A stretch of 13,862 nucleotides of DNA from an uncultured Thermomonas sp. (GCA_946480065.1 CAMLJA010000019.1:1-13862), one strand, 5' to 3'; positions 1 to 8,547 are shown, counted from the stretch's first letter. The notes: a model not told the origin generated them from the letters alone. Numbers and translations are program-made.

Positions 1-30
1 TGCAACACGTTCTACCTGCTGGAGCTTTAG
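1..30 (+). CDS. 3' end of an upstream gene (partial)
   Basis: Reading from the first base gives nine sense codons, CNTFYLLEL, followed by a TAG stop at 28-30. The codons suit the local GC-rich usage, and a gene ending here would fit the spacing before the next one, which starts at 238. The fragment is too short to assign to a family. It is only an inference that this is the tail of a real gene. Confidence 0.4.
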   Translation, partial: CNTFYLLEL

Positions 31-37
31 CCGCTCT

Positions 38-50
38 CGGGGAAACCCCG
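38..50 (+). terminator. weak hairpin after the upstream gene
   Basis: CGGGG (38-42) and CCCCG (46-50) form a 5-bp stem around an AAA loop, eight bases after the TAG at 28-30. No T-run follows, so this is a candidate transcription-end or mRNA-stability hairpin and not a textbook intrinsic terminator. Apart from this and the -10 box at 204, I see nothing definite in 31-237. Confidence 0.25.
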
Positions 51-203
51 CCCGCGAGGAACGGCGCGTCGGCGGCCGGTGCGGTGCCGCGCAGAGCGGG
101 CCATGGAGGGTCCGCGCCGGCGACATCGAACAGGACGTTCGCATCGAGCCGCAAGCGGCGCCGCACCGGCCGGCAACGCGCCCGCCGCGCCATCGGCATC
201 CGC

Positions 204-209
204 TAAAAT
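204..209 (+). promoter_or_regulatory. -10 box for the dehydrogenase operon
   Basis: TAAAAT at 204-209 matches TATAAT at five of six positions and stands out in very GC-rich surroundings. Transcription would begin near 216, leaving a leader of about 22 bases with a short AGGA ribosome-binding stretch at 227-230 before the ATG at 238. No convincing -35 hexamer is visible 16-18 bases upstream. The box lies inside an upstream in-frame extension of the gene, which argues against that longer start. Confidence 0.4.
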
Positions 210-237
210 CGCGGTTTCCCCGCAGCAGGATCCCCGC

Positions 238-1008
238 ATGCAGCTCTCCAACGTCCGCGCCGTGGTCACCGGCGGCGTCTCCGGCCTCGGCCTGGCCGTG
301 GCGCAACACCTGGTCGCCCACGGCGGCAAGGTCGCCCTGTTCGACGTCAACGACGAGAAGGGCGCCGCGGCCGTCGCCGGGCTGGGCGAGGCCAATGCCC
401 GCTTCTACAAGACCGACGTCAGCAACGAGGACCAGGTGGCGGCCAACGTCACCGGCGCGAAGGCCTTCCTCGGCGGCCTGAACGCCGCGATCAACTGCGC
501 CGGCATCCTGGGCGCCGGCCGCGTGCTGGGCCGTGACGGCGCCATGAAGCTGTCGCAGTTCCAGACCACGGTGATGGTGAACCTGGTCGGCAGCTTCAAC
601 GTGGCCAAGGCCTGCGCCGAACTGATGCAGCACAACGAGCCCGGCGCCGACGGCGAGCGCGGCGTGATCGTCAACACCGCTTCCGTGGCCGCCTACGAGG
701 GACAGATCGGCCAGGCCGCCTACTCGGCGTCGAAGGGCGGCGTGGTCGGCATGACCCTGCCGATGGCGCGCGAGCTGGCCCGCTTCGGCATCCGGGTGAT
801 GACCGTCGCCCCTGGCGTGTTCTGGACCCCGATGGTCGACGGCATGCCGGACGACGTGCAGAAGTCGCTGGCCGCCACCATCCCCTTCCCCTCGCGCCTC
901 GGCAAGCCGGAGGAATTCGCCGACCTGGTGGCCTACATCCTCGGCAACGCCTACCTCAACGGCGAGACCATCCGCCTGGACGGCGCGACCCGCTTGGCGC
1001 CGAAGTGA
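238..1008 (+). CDS. 3-hydroxyacyl-CoA dehydrogenase, HSD17B10-like SDR
   Basis: This is a 256-residue classical short-chain dehydrogenase that should oxidise short or branched 3-hydroxyacyl-CoAs with NAD+, for example 2-methyl-3-hydroxybutyryl-CoA in isoleucine breakdown. The Rossmann motif TGGVSGLG lies near residues 10-17 and NCAG replaces the usual NNAG. The catalytic set is S149, Y162 and K166 (in YSASK). The stretches [35 protein letters not shown] and [11 protein letters not shown] closely follow mitochondrial 17beta-HSD type 10, so the subfamily call is firm although the substrate is inferred. The ATG at 238 is preferred over a GTG at 79, because the extra 53 residues are low-complexity and contain the likely -10 box. 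Its stop overlaps the next start (GTGA), suggesting coupled translation with the membrane protein and EfpL downstream. Confidence 0.9.
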   Translation: MQLSNVRAVVTGGVSGLGLAVAQHLVAHGGKVALFDVNDEKGAAAVAGLGEANARFYKTDVSNEDQVAANVTGAKAFLGGLNAAINCAGILGAGRVLGRDGAMKLSQFQTTVMVNLVGSFNVAKACAELMQHNEPGADGERGVIVNTASVAAYEGQIGQAAYSASKGGVVGMTLPMARELARFGIRVMTVAPGVFWTPMVDGMPDDVQKSLAATIPFPSRLGKPEEFADLVAYILGNAYLNGETIRLDGATRLAPK

Positions 1009-1307
1009 CCGACCACGGCTCGCGCGCGGAGCGCTGGGTGGCCACCCGCTGGCCGGCGATCCGCGCCCGCGGCATGTGGCGGTTCCTGCTGGTGCGGGGC
1101 GTGGCGGTTTGGGGCGGGCTGATGTTCGCCTTCATGGCGGTCGCCATGCTGCTGCGCTTCGGCGCGGCGCATCCGCGCCTGCCGCTGCTGCTCGCGGTCG
1201 CCCTGCCCCTGTGCGCGTTCGGCGGACTGTGCTGGGGCGTGCTGACCTGGCTCTTCAACGAACGCATCTTCCACGCGCTCCAACAACAGAACAGAAACCT
1301 CCCATGA
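1005..1307 (+). CDS. small two-helix inner-membrane protein
   Basis: This is a 100-residue protein that I do not recognise. The first 31 residues carry seven arginines and no lysine. Two hydrophobic segments follow, at about residues 32-51 and 59-84. A short polar C-terminus ends in several glutamines and asparagines. The positive N-terminus predicts both ends in the cytoplasm. It starts at a GTG (1005-1007) overlapping the dehydrogenase stop, and its TGA (1305-1307) overlaps the efpL ATG (1304-1306). This double overlap and the GC-rich third positions are the main evidence that it is a real gene. No catalytic motif is visible. A role in the membrane is all that can be said. Confidence 0.7.
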   Translation: MTDHGSRAERWVATRWPAIRARGMWRFLLVRGVAVWGGLMFAFMAVAMLLRFGAAHPRLPLLLAVALPLCAFGGLCWGVLTWLFNERIFHALQQQNRNLP

Positions 1308-1870
1308 AGGCCTACGACATCAAGAAGGGCAACGTCGTCGAACACAACGGCGGCGTGTACCAGGTCCGCGACATCGAGCGCAGCAGCCCGCAGGGCCGCG
1401 GCGGCAACGTGCGCTACCGCTTCACCATGTATTCCATCCCCGGCGGCAGCAAGCTGGACGCCAGCTTCGACGGCGACGACGACCTGCGGGAAGTGGACAT
1501 GAGCCGCCGCCAGTGCACGTATTCCTACAAGGACGGGGAGGCCTTCGTGTTCCTCGACGACGAGGACTACACCCCGTACACGCTGGACGCGGACGCGGTG
1601 GGCGATGCCGCGGGCTACATCGTGGACGACCTCACCGGCCTCTACGTGCAGCTGATCGAGGACGCCCCGGTGGCGATCCAGCTGCCGCAGTCGGTGGCCA
1701 TCGAAGTGGTGGAAACCCCGCCGGAGCTGAAGGGCGGCACCGCCACCAAGCGCCCGAAGCCGGCCCGGCTGTCCACCGGCATCGAGATCATGGTGCCGGA
1801 GTACATCGGCAACGGCGAGAAGGTGTGGGTCAACACCACCACCGGCGAGTTCGCCGGCCGGGCGGACTGA
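1304..1870 (+). CDS. yeiP: Elongation factor P-like protein EfpL/YeiP
   Basis: This is a 188-residue EF-P paralogue. Proteins of this family bind the ribosome E site and relieve stalling at proline-rich and related motifs. The order is an N-terminal KOW-like domain (residues 1-65), then two OB domains, ending in the family's GRAD-like tail. The loop reads SSPQGRGG with R32 at the tip. It matches the SPTARG loop of E. coli YeiP and lacks the lysine used by EpmA-modified EF-P. Other shared stretches are [47 protein letters not shown] and GEKVWV. The ATG overlaps the upstream stop (ATGA), so translation is probably coupled. Canonical EF-P is expected elsewhere in the genome. A long hairpin begins 11 bases after the stop. 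Confidence 0.95.
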   Translation: MKAYDIKKGNVVEHNGGVYQVRDIERSSPQGRGGNVRYRFTMYSIPGGSKLDASFDGDDDLREVDMSRRQCTYSYKDGEAFVFLDDEDYTPYTLDADAVGDAAGYIVDDLTGLYVQLIEDAPVAIQLPQSVAIEVVETPPELKGGTATKRPKPARLSTGIEIMVPEYIGNGEKVWVNTTTGEFAGRAD

Positions 1871-1881
1871 GAATCGGCGGC

Positions 1882-1944
1882 GGATCGGCTGGGGCGTTCG
1901 CGCAGCGGCATTTCGAGCCGCGTAGCGAATGCCCCAGTCGGTCC
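1882..1944. repeat. long nested hairpin between yeiP and acetyltransferase
   Basis: The arms CTGGGGCGTTCGC (1889-1901) and GCGAATGCCCCAG (1925-1937) pair over 13 positions with a single G-U wobble. Pairing continues outward to 1882/1944 with two more wobbles, for about 20 bp in all. Inside the 23-base loop, GCGGC (1905-1909) pairs with GCCGC (1917-1921) around ATTTCGA. No T-run follows, so it is not a standard intrinsic terminator. It ends 16 bases before the ATG of the acetyltransferase, which has no obvious Shine-Dalgarno sequence. It could be a transcription attenuator, a processing or stability element, or a copy of a dispersed REP-like repeat. A GTAG tetranucleotide, typical of xanthomonad REP elements, occurs at 1922-1925, but the canonical REP hairpin does not follow it. 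Confidence 0.6.
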
Positions 1945-1960
1945 CGCGATCGCCCATCCC

Positions 1961-2569
1961 ATGACGGAAACCCTCGCTGACATCGTCCTCGCCGGCCACG
2001 GCATCCGCCTCGAGCCGCTGGCGCGCGAGCACGTCGCCGCGCTGCAGGACGCGGTGGACGACGGCGACATCGGCGGGCTGAACTACGTCAACGTGCCCGG
2101 CCGCGACGGGATCCCCGCGTGGGTCGAGCACGCGCTGGCGATGCGCGAGGCCGGCCTGGAACTGCCGTTCGCCATCATCGCCGGCGACCGCGTGGTCGGC
2201 AGCACCCGCTACTACGACATCGACCTGTCGGTGCCCACGCTGGCGATCGGCCATACCTTCCACGCCGCCTCGGTCTGGCGCACCCACGTCAACACCGCCA
2301 GCAAGCGGCTGCTGCTGGGCCACGCCTTCGACACCCTGGGCGCGCAGTCGGTGTTCTTCCACACCAGCCACCTCAACCTGCGCTCGCAGGCGGCGATCGA
2401 ACGCCTGGGCGCGAAGCGGGACGGGATCCTGCGCGCGCACCGGCGGCACAAGGACGGCAGCCTGCGCGACACCCACGTGTATTCGATCACCGCGCCGGAA
2501 TGGCCGGCGATCCGCGCGCGCCTGGACGCGCGGCTGGGCAATGGCACCAGGGACGCGTCCGGCGGCTAG
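1961..2569 (+). CDS. GNAT N-acetyltransferase, RimJ/RimL type
   Basis: This is a 202-residue protein of the Acetyltransf_3 type. The N-terminus IRLEPLAREHVAAL is the usual first strand and helix. IAGDRVVGSTRYYDIDL is the central sheet. The stretch HTFHAASVWRTHVNTASKRL leads into the acetyl-CoA binding helix LLLGHAFDTLGAQSVFF. It is followed by HLNLRSQAAIERLGAKRDGILRAH and DGSLRDTHVYSI, which are hallmarks of the RimL-like group. It probably transfers acetyl from acetyl-CoA to an amine on a small molecule or protein, but the substrate cannot be told. The ATG at 1961 is the first in-frame start and agrees with family alignment. No Shine-Dalgarno is evident and a long hairpin lies just upstream. 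The gene converges on the D-2-hydroxyglutarate dehydrogenase gene with a 24-base gap. Confidence 0.88.
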   Translation: MTETLADIVLAGHGIRLEPLAREHVAALQDAVDDGDIGGLNYVNVPGRDGIPAWVEHALAMREAGLELPFAIIAGDRVVGSTRYYDIDLSVPTLAIGHTFHAASVWRTHVNTASKRLLLGHAFDTLGAQSVFFHTSHLNLRSQAAIERLGAKRDGILRAHRRHKDGSLRDTHVYSITAPEWPAIRARLDARLGNGTRDASGG

Positions 2570-2593
2570 GCGGCAGGCGGCCCGGCTGCGCGC

Positions 2594-3976
2594 TCAGTCG
2601 AACAGCTTGCCCGGGTTCATGATCCCGTTCGGGTCCAGCGCCGCCTTGATGCCGCGCATCGCCGCGATCTCCGCCGGGCTGCGCGTGGACCACAGGTAGG
2701 GCTTCTTGACCAGGCCGATGCCGTGCTCGGCGGAGATGCTGCCGCCGTGCCGCTGCAGCGCCTCGGCCAGCAGCGTGGTGACGCGCTCGCAGTCGGCCAC
2801 GAAGTCCGCCTGCGCCGCGGCCGCGGGCTTGAGGATGTTGATGTGCAGGTTGCCATCGCCGATGTGGCCGAACCAGACCACCTCGAACTGCGGGTATTCG
2901 CGCGCCAGCAGCGCCTGGGTCTCGGCGAGGAAGGCCGGCATCGCCGAGATCCGCACCGACACGTCGTTCTTGTAGGGGACGAACCGGGCAAGGCTCTCGG
3001 TGATGCCTTCGCGCAGCCGCCACAGCTGGGCCGCCTGCGCCTCGCTGGCGGCGATCACGCCGTCGCTGGCGAGCCCTCCTTCCACGCACTGTTCGAACGC
3101 GGCCAGCGCTTCGGCCTCGCTGGCCGCGTCCGCGGCGAACTCGGTGACGACGTAGAACGGGTGGACCTCCTCGAACGGCGCCTGCGCGCCGTGGGCCAGC
3201 ACGTGCCGCAGCGCGACGTCGGTGAAGAATTCGAACGCCTGCAGCCGGAGGCGGCCGCGGAACGCCGCGAACACCTGCATCAGGGCTTCGAAGCTGGGCA
3301 GCGCCAGCAGCATCACCCGGGTCGGCGGCGGCGGGGCGGTGAGCCGCAGCGTCGCCTCCACCACGATGCCCAGCGTGCCCTCCGAGGCCACCGCGAGGTG
3401 GCGCAGGTCGTAGCCGCTGGAATCCTTCACCAGGCCGCGGCCCAGCCGGACCACCTCGCCGCTGCCGGTCACGAACGTGATCCCGGCGATCCAGTCGCGG
3501 GTATTGCCGTAGCGCACCACCCGGATGCCGCCGGCATTGGTGGCGATGGTGCCGCCGATGGTCGCCGAGCCGCGGGCGGCGAAGTCCACCGGATACTGCA
3601 GGCCCTGCGCGCGCGCAGCGTCCTGCGCCAGCTGCAGCGGCAAGCCGGCCTGCACGGTTAGCGTGCGGTCGACCGCATCGAAGCCGAGCACCTTGTTCAT
3701 CCGCTCCAGGCTGACCACCAGCTCGCCGTTGGCGGCGACCGCCCCGCCCGACAGGCCGGTGCGCCCGCCCGACGGCACCACCGCCACCCCGGCGGCGTTG
3801 GCCCAGCGGACCACGGCCTGCACCTCGTCCACGTCGCAGGGGAACGCGATCGCCAGCGGTGCCGGCGTCCAGCGCCGGGTCCAGTCGCGGCCGTAGTGCT
3901 CCAGGTCCGCGGGATCGGTCTTCAGGCGCAGGCCCGGCAGGGCGCGGACGAGGGCGGACAGGCGCGGATCGGGCAT
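2594..3976 (-). CDS. FAD-dependent D-2-hydroxyglutarate dehydrogenase
   Basis: This is a 460-residue flavoprotein of the VAO/PCMH family (GlcD, D-lactate and D-2-hydroxyglutarate dehydrogenases). The FAD-binding domain covers about residues 38-215, with PSGGRTGLSGG (69-79) and GGTIATNAGG (141-150). The C-terminal FAD-oxidase domain has the metal-site motif GHIGDGNLH (H371, N376, H378) and ISAEHGIG (E417, H418), and ends in the typical DPNGIMNPGKLFD. The motif PYKNDVSVRI also fits D2HGDH. It would oxidise D-2-hydroxyglutarate to 2-oxoglutarate, passing electrons to an electron-transfer flavoprotein or the quinone pool. It is divergent from serA with 126 bases between the starts. The same pairing is known in Pseudomonas, where this enzyme clears the D-2-hydroxyglutarate made by SerA. 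A D-lactate dehydrogenase is the main alternative. The ATG at 3976 has no good Shine-Dalgarno. Confidence 0.85.
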   Translation of the reverse strand: MPDPRLSALVRALPGLRLKTDPADLEHYGRDWTRRWTPAPLAIAFPCDVDEVQAVVRWANAAGVAVVPSGGRTGLSGGAVAANGELVVSLERMNKVLGFDAVDRTLTVQAGLPLQLAQDAARAQGLQYPVDFAARGSATIGGTIATNAGGIRVVRYGNTRDWIAGITFVTGSGEVVRLGRGLVKDSSGYDLRHLAVASEGTLGIVVEATLRLTAPPPPTRVMLLALPSFEALMQVFAAFRGRLRLQAFEFFTDVALRHVLAHGAQAPFEEVHPFYVVTEFAADAASEAEALAAFEQCVEGGLASDGVIAASEAQAAQLWRLREGITESLARFVPYKNDVSVRISAMPAFLAETQALLAREYPQFEVVWFGHIGDGNLHINILKPAAAAQADFVADCERVTTLLAEALQRHGGSISAEHGIGLVKKPYLWSTRSPAEIAAMRGIKAALDPNGIMNPGKLFD

Positions 3977-4102
3977 GGCCTTCGGAGCCGGCGGGACGGT
4001 GGCCCAGCCTGCCAGCCGGGGGCGGGCGCGTCCACTGCGGCAGCGCAGCAAAACTGGGCCGGGAACTGGCACACTCGCCGCAACCGATCCGGCGCGGCGC
4101 CC

Positions 4103-5338
<1,236 letters not shown>

Positions 5339-5339
5339 C

Positions 5340-5355
5340 CCGCACGCCGGTGCGG
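5340..5355. terminator. hairpin between convergent serA and Nudix gene
   Basis: CCGCAC (5340-5345) and GTGCGG (5350-5355) form a perfect 6-bp stem with a GCCG loop. The hairpin fills most of the 22-base gap between the two convergent stops. There is no T-run on either strand, so it is a candidate bidirectional end signal or transcript-stabilising hairpin and not a proven terminator. Confidence 0.35.
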
Positions 5356-5360
5356 CCGAG

Positions 5361-5957
5361 TCAGCGCGACGGGATCGCGGCCGACGCCCCGCCCGCCCGG
5401 GCCTGCAGCCACTTGCGCGCCATCCGGCCGACCGAGGCGTCGGCGCCGGGATCGGCCGCCAGCGCGTCGATCCGGCGCCAGGCCAGGTCGTGGGACTCGT
5501 CGCTGACCACGTAGGCCTCGTCGACGCCGGCGCGCACCACGTAGCGCACGTCGTAATGCCAGTGCGCGGGCACGCCCTTGTGCTCGGGGATGCGGTGGCG
5601 GTCGAGGTCGAACAGGCCCGGTTCCAGCCGCAGCCCGGGCAGGCCGGATTCCTCCCCGGCCTCCTTCAGCGCCGCCACCCGCAGGTCGCGCTCGCCGTCG
5701 GCGTGGCCGCCCAGCTGCAGCCACAGCCCCAGCTTGCGGTGGTGGGTCAGCAGCACCCGCTCGCCCGCGCGGTCCACCAGCCAGCAGGAGGCGGTAAAGT
5801 GGCCGCCCAGGCGCTCGCGGCGGAACGGATCCTCGGCGTCGCCGAGCAATTCCAGGAACCGGGCGACGGTCGCGGCCTCCTCCGGCCAGCGCGCGGCGTA
5901 GCCGGCCAGTTCCGCCGCGAAGGCAGCCGCGGCGGGTTCGGCGAAGGATGAGGGCAT
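5361..5957 (-). CDS. Nudix hydrolase
   Basis: This is a 198-residue protein with a Nudix domain from about residue 50. The Nudix box runs from GGHADGE (83-89) to KEAGEESGL (98-106). The acidic pair E102-E103 and E99 should bind the magnesium needed to cleave a nucleoside diphosphate linked to another group. The usual first arginine of the REUXEEXGU core is lysine here, a mild deviation. A helical N-terminal stretch (residues 10-45) precedes the domain, and HYDVRYVV and ESHDLAWRRID resemble the later part of the fold. The substrate cannot be inferred. The ATG at 5957 begins a protein of sensible length. Longer in-frame starts would extend into the divergent promoter region. It is convergent with serA and divergent from the APC permease, with 147 bases between the starts. 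Confidence 0.85.
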   Translation of the reverse strand: MPSSFAEPAAAAFAAELAGYAARWPEEAATVARFLELLGDAEDPFRRERLGGHFTASCWLVDRAGERVLLTHHRKLGLWLQLGGHADGERDLRVAALKEAGEESGLPGLRLEPGLFDLDRHRIPEHKGVPAHWHYDVRYVVRAGVDEAYVVSDESHDLAWRRIDALAADPGADASVGRMARKWLQARAGGASAAIPSR

Positions 5958-5990
5958 GCGCGCGGATCCGGTTTGGCTGAATGGGCACTC

Positions 5991-5996
5991 ATTATC
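5991..5996 (-). promoter_or_regulatory. -10 box for the Nudix gene
   Basis: On the minus strand 5996-5991 reads GATAAT, five of six to TATAAT, in an AT-rich patch between the divergent Nudix and permease genes. Transcription would start near 5984, leaving a leader of about 27 bases. A matching -35 is not clear. Confidence 0.35.
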
Positions 5997-6016
5997 GCCC
6001 GCATGACCGTGGGCGC

Positions 6017-6046
6017 TTGTGCGCGTCGGCCGTGAGCGTTTATGTT
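6017..6046 (+). promoter_or_regulatory. candidate promoter of the APC permease
   Basis: TTGTGC (6017-6022) and TATGTT (6041-6046) are separated by 18 bases and match the -35/-10 consensus at the key TTG and TA...T positions. The start would be near 6053. That gives a leader of about 50 bases with a G-run at 6091-6095 as the ribosome-binding site, nine bases before the ATG at 6105. Confidence 0.4.
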
Positions 6047-6104
6047 CGCCCCCTTGCGCCGCCCGAACGGCGGCGCCCTTGCAACGAACCGGGGGAACCA
6101 CCTG

Positions 6105-7685
6105 ATGCTGTTCCAGCGAATCAAGCCGCTCGACAAGATCCTAGAGACAGCCGCGAAGAAGTCGCTCACGCGCCAGCTTGGCGCCCTCCAGCTCACCCTG
6201 CTCGGCATCGGCGCGATCATCGGCACCGGCATCTTCGTGCTGACCGCGGCGGCGGCGCAGAAGGCAGGCCCGGGCATGATGTGGAGCTTCGTGATCGCCG
6301 GCGCGGTGTGCGCGGTAGCGGCCCTGTGCTACTCGGAAATCGCCTCGATGGTGCCGGTTTCCGGCTCGGCCTACACCTACACCTACGCGGTGATGGGCGA
6401 GATCCTGGCATGGATGGTGGGCTGGGCGCTGATCCTGGAATACGCGGTGGCGGCGTCGGCGGTGTCGGTGGGGTGGTCCGGCTACTTCATGGGGCTGGTC
6501 AAGAGCGCCACCGGCTTCCAGCTGCCGGCGGCGCTGGCGGCCGGCCCGGTGTGGTCGTTCGCCGGCGGCATCCCCAGCGTCGACTTCAGCCACGGCGTGT
6601 TCAACCTGCCCGCGGTGGTGATCGCGCTGGCGGTGACCGGCCTGCTGATGATCGGCACCACCGAGAGCGCGCGCGTCAACGCCTTCCTGGTGGCGATCAA
6701 GATCCTGGCCCTGAGCGCATTCGTGGTGCTGACCGTGCCGGTGATCAACGGCGCCCACTTCGAGCCGCTGGCGCCGAACGGCTGGTTCGGCAACGGTAAC
6801 GGCACCGGCCTGGGCATCGTGGGCGCGGCGGCGTCGATCTTCTTCGCCTACGTCGGCTTCGACGCGGTCTCCACCGCGGCCGAGGAGACCAAGAACCCGC
6901 AGCGCAACGTGCCGATCGGCCTGATCGGCAGCCTGGCGGTGTGCACCGTGTTCTACCTGCTGGTGGCGGCGGGCGCGATCGGCGCGATCGGCGCCCAGCC
7001 CACCGCGCTGGGCGTGCAGCCCGGTTCGCCGGAATTCGTGGCCCAGTGCCAGGCGCTGCTCGCGCAGGGCCAGCAGCCGCTGGTGTGTTCGAACGAGGCG
7101 CTGGCGCACGTGCTGCGCATGATCGACCACGACCGCGTGGGCGACATGGTCGGCCTGGCCGCCAACCTGGCCCTGCCCTCGGTCATCCTGATGATGCTGT
7201 ACGGGCAGACCCGCATCTTCTTCGTGATGGCCCGAGACGGCCTGCTGCCGGAGAAGCTGGCCGACGTGCACCCGAAGTGGAAGACCCCGCACAAGGTCAC
7301 GATGATCACCGGCGTGTTCGTGGCCATCGCCGCGGCGCTGTTCCCGGTGGGCCAGCTGGCCGACATCTCGAACTCCGGCACCCTGTTCGCCTTCTTCATG
7401 GTGGCGATCGCTGTGCTGATCCTGCGCGTGCGCGACCCGGGCCGGCACCGCCCCTTCCGCACCCCGTTCGTGTGGGTGGTGGCGCCTCTGGCGATCATGG
7501 GCACCGTGTTCCTGTTCTTCAACCTGCCGTTCGAGGCCAAGATCGTGCTGCCGATCTGGGGCGGCATCGGCCTGGTGCTGTACTTCCTCTACGGCTACCG
7601 CAAGAGCCACCTGGGCCGAGGCCTGGTGGAAGTGCACGAGGACGACGCCGGCCTCCCGCCGCCGCCGGTCCCGCCGGTCGCCTGA
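6105..7685 (+). CDS. APC-family amino acid permease (CAT-like)
   Basis: This is a 526-residue secondary transporter of the cationic-amino-acid-transporter branch of the APC superfamily (relatives: SLC7A1-4, GkApcT). It should import amino acids across the inner membrane. The N-terminal signature RIKPLDKIL leads into TM1 with GIGAIIGTGIF (residues 34-44), whose unwound GxG segment binds the substrate backbone. The TM6 region reads FFAYVGFDAVSTAAEETKNPQR. About 12-14 hydrophobic helices are visible. A hydrophilic stretch at about 300-345 carries two cysteines (C315, C328) and could form an external loop with a disulfide. The tail after residue 500 is acidic and then proline-rich. The ATG at 6105, behind a G-rich ribosome-binding site, is preferred to an ATG at 6042. 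The exact amino acid transported cannot be deduced. Confidence 0.92.
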   Translation: MLFQRIKPLDKILETAAKKSLTRQLGALQLTLLGIGAIIGTGIFVLTAAAAQKAGPGMMWSFVIAGAVCAVAALCYSEIASMVPVSGSAYTYTYAVMGEILAWMVGWALILEYAVAASAVSVGWSGYFMGLVKSATGFQLPAALAAGPVWSFAGGIPSVDFSHGVFNLPAVVIALAVTGLLMIGTTESARVNAFLVAIKILALSAFVVLTVPVINGAHFEPLAPNGWFGNGNGTGLGIVGAAASIFFAYVGFDAVSTAAEETKNPQRNVPIGLIGSLAVCTVFYLLVAAGAIGAIGAQPTALGVQPGSPEFVAQCQALLAQGQQPLVCSNEALAHVLRMIDHDRVGDMVGLAANLALPSVILMMLYGQTRIFFVMARDGLLPEKLADVHPKWKTPHKVTMITGVFVAIAAALFPVGQLADISNSGTLFAFFMVAIAVLILRVRDPGRHRPFRTPFVWVVAPLAIMGTVFLFFNLPFEAKIVLPIWGGIGLVLYFLYGYRKSHLGRGLVEVHEDDAGLPPPPVPPVA

Positions 7686-7709
7686 CGGCAACGCGACGCA
7701 CCCCTGGAG

Positions 7710-7730
7710 ACCCGGCCCCGGCCGGGTTTT
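7710..7730 (+). terminator. rho-independent terminator after the permease
   Basis: ACCCGGCC (7710-7717) pairs with GGCCGGGT (7720-7727), a GC-rich 8-bp stem whose top probably opens to a four-base loop. TTTT at 7727-7730 follows, then CC and another TTTT at 7733-7736. It lies 24 bases after the permease stop and should separate that transcript from the aldolase gene. Confidence 0.8.
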
Positions 7731-7764
7731 CCTTTTCCGGGCGGCCACGGCGCGCGCGGGCCGT

Positions 7765-7770
7765 TATGCT
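7765..7770 (+). promoter_or_regulatory. -10 box for the class II aldolase gene
   Basis: TATGCT (7765-7770) lies 29 bases before the ATG at 7800, just after the terminator of the preceding gene, where a new promoter is required. No good -35 is visible, so the call is tentative. Confidence 0.35.
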
Positions 7771-7799
7771 TGCGGCCCCGCCCGCACGCCCTTCCCGAC

Positions 7800-8459
7800 A
7801 TGCACGACCACGAGCGCGCCGCCCGGCAATCCCTGATCGACCACTGCCGCGCCATGAACGCCAGCGGGCTGTCGCTGCACAAGTCCGGCAACGCCAGCCT
7901 GCGCTGGGGCCAGGGCCTGCTGATCACCCCCACCGGCCGCGCCTACGACCGCCTGCAGCCCGAGGACATCGTGTTCCTGCAGGCCGACGGCGGCTGCCCG
8001 CCCGGACAGCTCATCCCGTCCAGCGAATGGCGCTTCCACGTCGACATCCTGCAGGCGTTCCCGGCGGTCAACGCGGTGGTGCACGTGCACTCCACCCACG
8101 CCACCGCGCTGGCCTGCCTGGGCCGCGGCATCCCCGCCTTCCACTACATGGTGGCGATCGCCGGCGGCGACCGCATCCCCTGCGCGGACTACGCCACCTT
8201 CGGCAGCGCCGAGCTGTCGGCCAACGTGCTGCGGGCGCTGGGCGGCGGGCTGCGCGCCTGCCTGATGGCCAACCACGGCCAGGTCGCCACCGGCGCCACC
8301 CTGGCCGAGGCCTACGCCCTGGCCGAGGAGGTGGAGAGCCTGGCCCGGCAATACATCATCGCCCGCAGCCTGGGCGAGACCCGGGACCTGCCGCCCGACG
8401 AGATGGCGCGGGTGGTGGAGAAATTCCGCCACTACGGCCAGCAGCGCCCGGACGACTGA
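7800..8459 (+). CDS. FucA-like class II (zinc) aldolase
   Basis: This is a 219-residue class II aldolase/adducin-family protein that aligns closely with E. coli L-fuculose-1-phosphate aldolase (215 residues). All key FucA residues are present. The catalytic glutamate is E76 (PSSEWRFH), the zinc ligands are H95, H97 and H159 (VVHVHS, NHG), and Y116 lies in HYMVAIAGG. The phosphate-binding parts SGNAS and TPTG are also there. It should cleave a ketose- or deoxyketose-1-phosphate to DHAP and an aldehyde. No fucose genes are present. Instead mtnB, mtnD and mtnC follow. This points to 5-deoxyribulose-1-phosphate (from 5'-deoxyadenosine) or methylthioribulose-1-phosphate as possible substrates, as with DrdA and Ald2 in other bacteria. 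That substrate is inference. The ATG at 7800 matches the family length, and no strong ribosome-binding site is seen. Confidence 0.88.
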   Translation: MHDHERAARQSLIDHCRAMNASGLSLHKSGNASLRWGQGLLITPTGRAYDRLQPEDIVFLQADGGCPPGQLIPSSEWRFHVDILQAFPAVNAVVHVHSTHATALACLGRGIPAFHYMVAIAGGDRIPCADYATFGSAELSANVLRALGGGLRACLMANHGQVATGATLAEAYALAEEVESLARQYIIARSLGETRDLPPDEMARVVEKFRHYGQQRPDD

Positions 8460-8483
8460 CGGCGTCGTGCCCTCGCGCCGGCA

Positions 8484-8507
8484 ACCGGGCATGAACCCCC
8501 GCCCGGT
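8484..8507. repeat. inverted repeat upstream of mtnB promoter
   Basis: ACCGGGC (8484-8490) and GCCCGGT (8501-8507) are perfect complements separated by 10 bases. They end six bases before the -35 box of mtnB. The pair could be an operator, or the end hairpin of the aldolase transcript, although no T-run follows. The role is not determined. Confidence 0.4.
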
Positions 8508-8513
8508 CGTCAT

Positions 8514-8541
8514 TTGGCAGCGCGGCCGCAGTCGCTACACT
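8514..8541 (+). promoter_or_regulatory. mtnB promoter, probably giving a leaderless mRNA
   Basis: TTGGCA (8514-8519, five of six to TTGACA) and TACACT (8536-8541, four of six to TATAAT) are 16 bases apart. The -10 box ends six bases before the ATG at 8548, so transcription should begin at or within a base or two of the start codon. This supports 8548 as the true start and predicts a leaderless transcript. Confidence 0.55.
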
Positions 8542-8547
8542 GCGCGG

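Noticed and set aside
79..237. Upstream in-frame extension of the dehydrogenase gene from GTG at 79
   Set aside because: The extra 53 residues are low-complexity Ala/Arg/Pro with no counterpart in the family, and the likely -10 box at 204 lies within it.
956..2476. 506-codon open frame on the minus strand across the yeiP and acetyltransferase region
   Set aside because: It is a shadow frame of GC-rich coding DNA. The translation is rich in His, Arg, Val and Ala without domain motifs, and it lies over three well-supported plus-strand genes.
1051..2519. A 17-base match (tggccggcgatccgcgc) near 1051 and again near 2503
   Set aside because: Both copies encode WPAIRAR in unrelated proteins using the favoured codons. 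No flanking similarity suggests a real repeat or recombination site.
4066..4080. Possible sigma-54 promoter (TGGCAC...) before serA
   Set aside because: The -24-like TGGCAC is present, but the -12 element reads CCGC where TTGC is expected, so the match is only half. A housekeeping biosynthetic gene is not an expected sigma-54 target.
6141..7748. 535-codon open frame on the minus strand opposite the APC permease
   Set aside because: The translation is a repetitive His/Arg/Gln-rich sequence typical of the antisense of a GC-rich membrane-protein gene, with no recognisable domain. It also runs across the terminator at 7710-7730.
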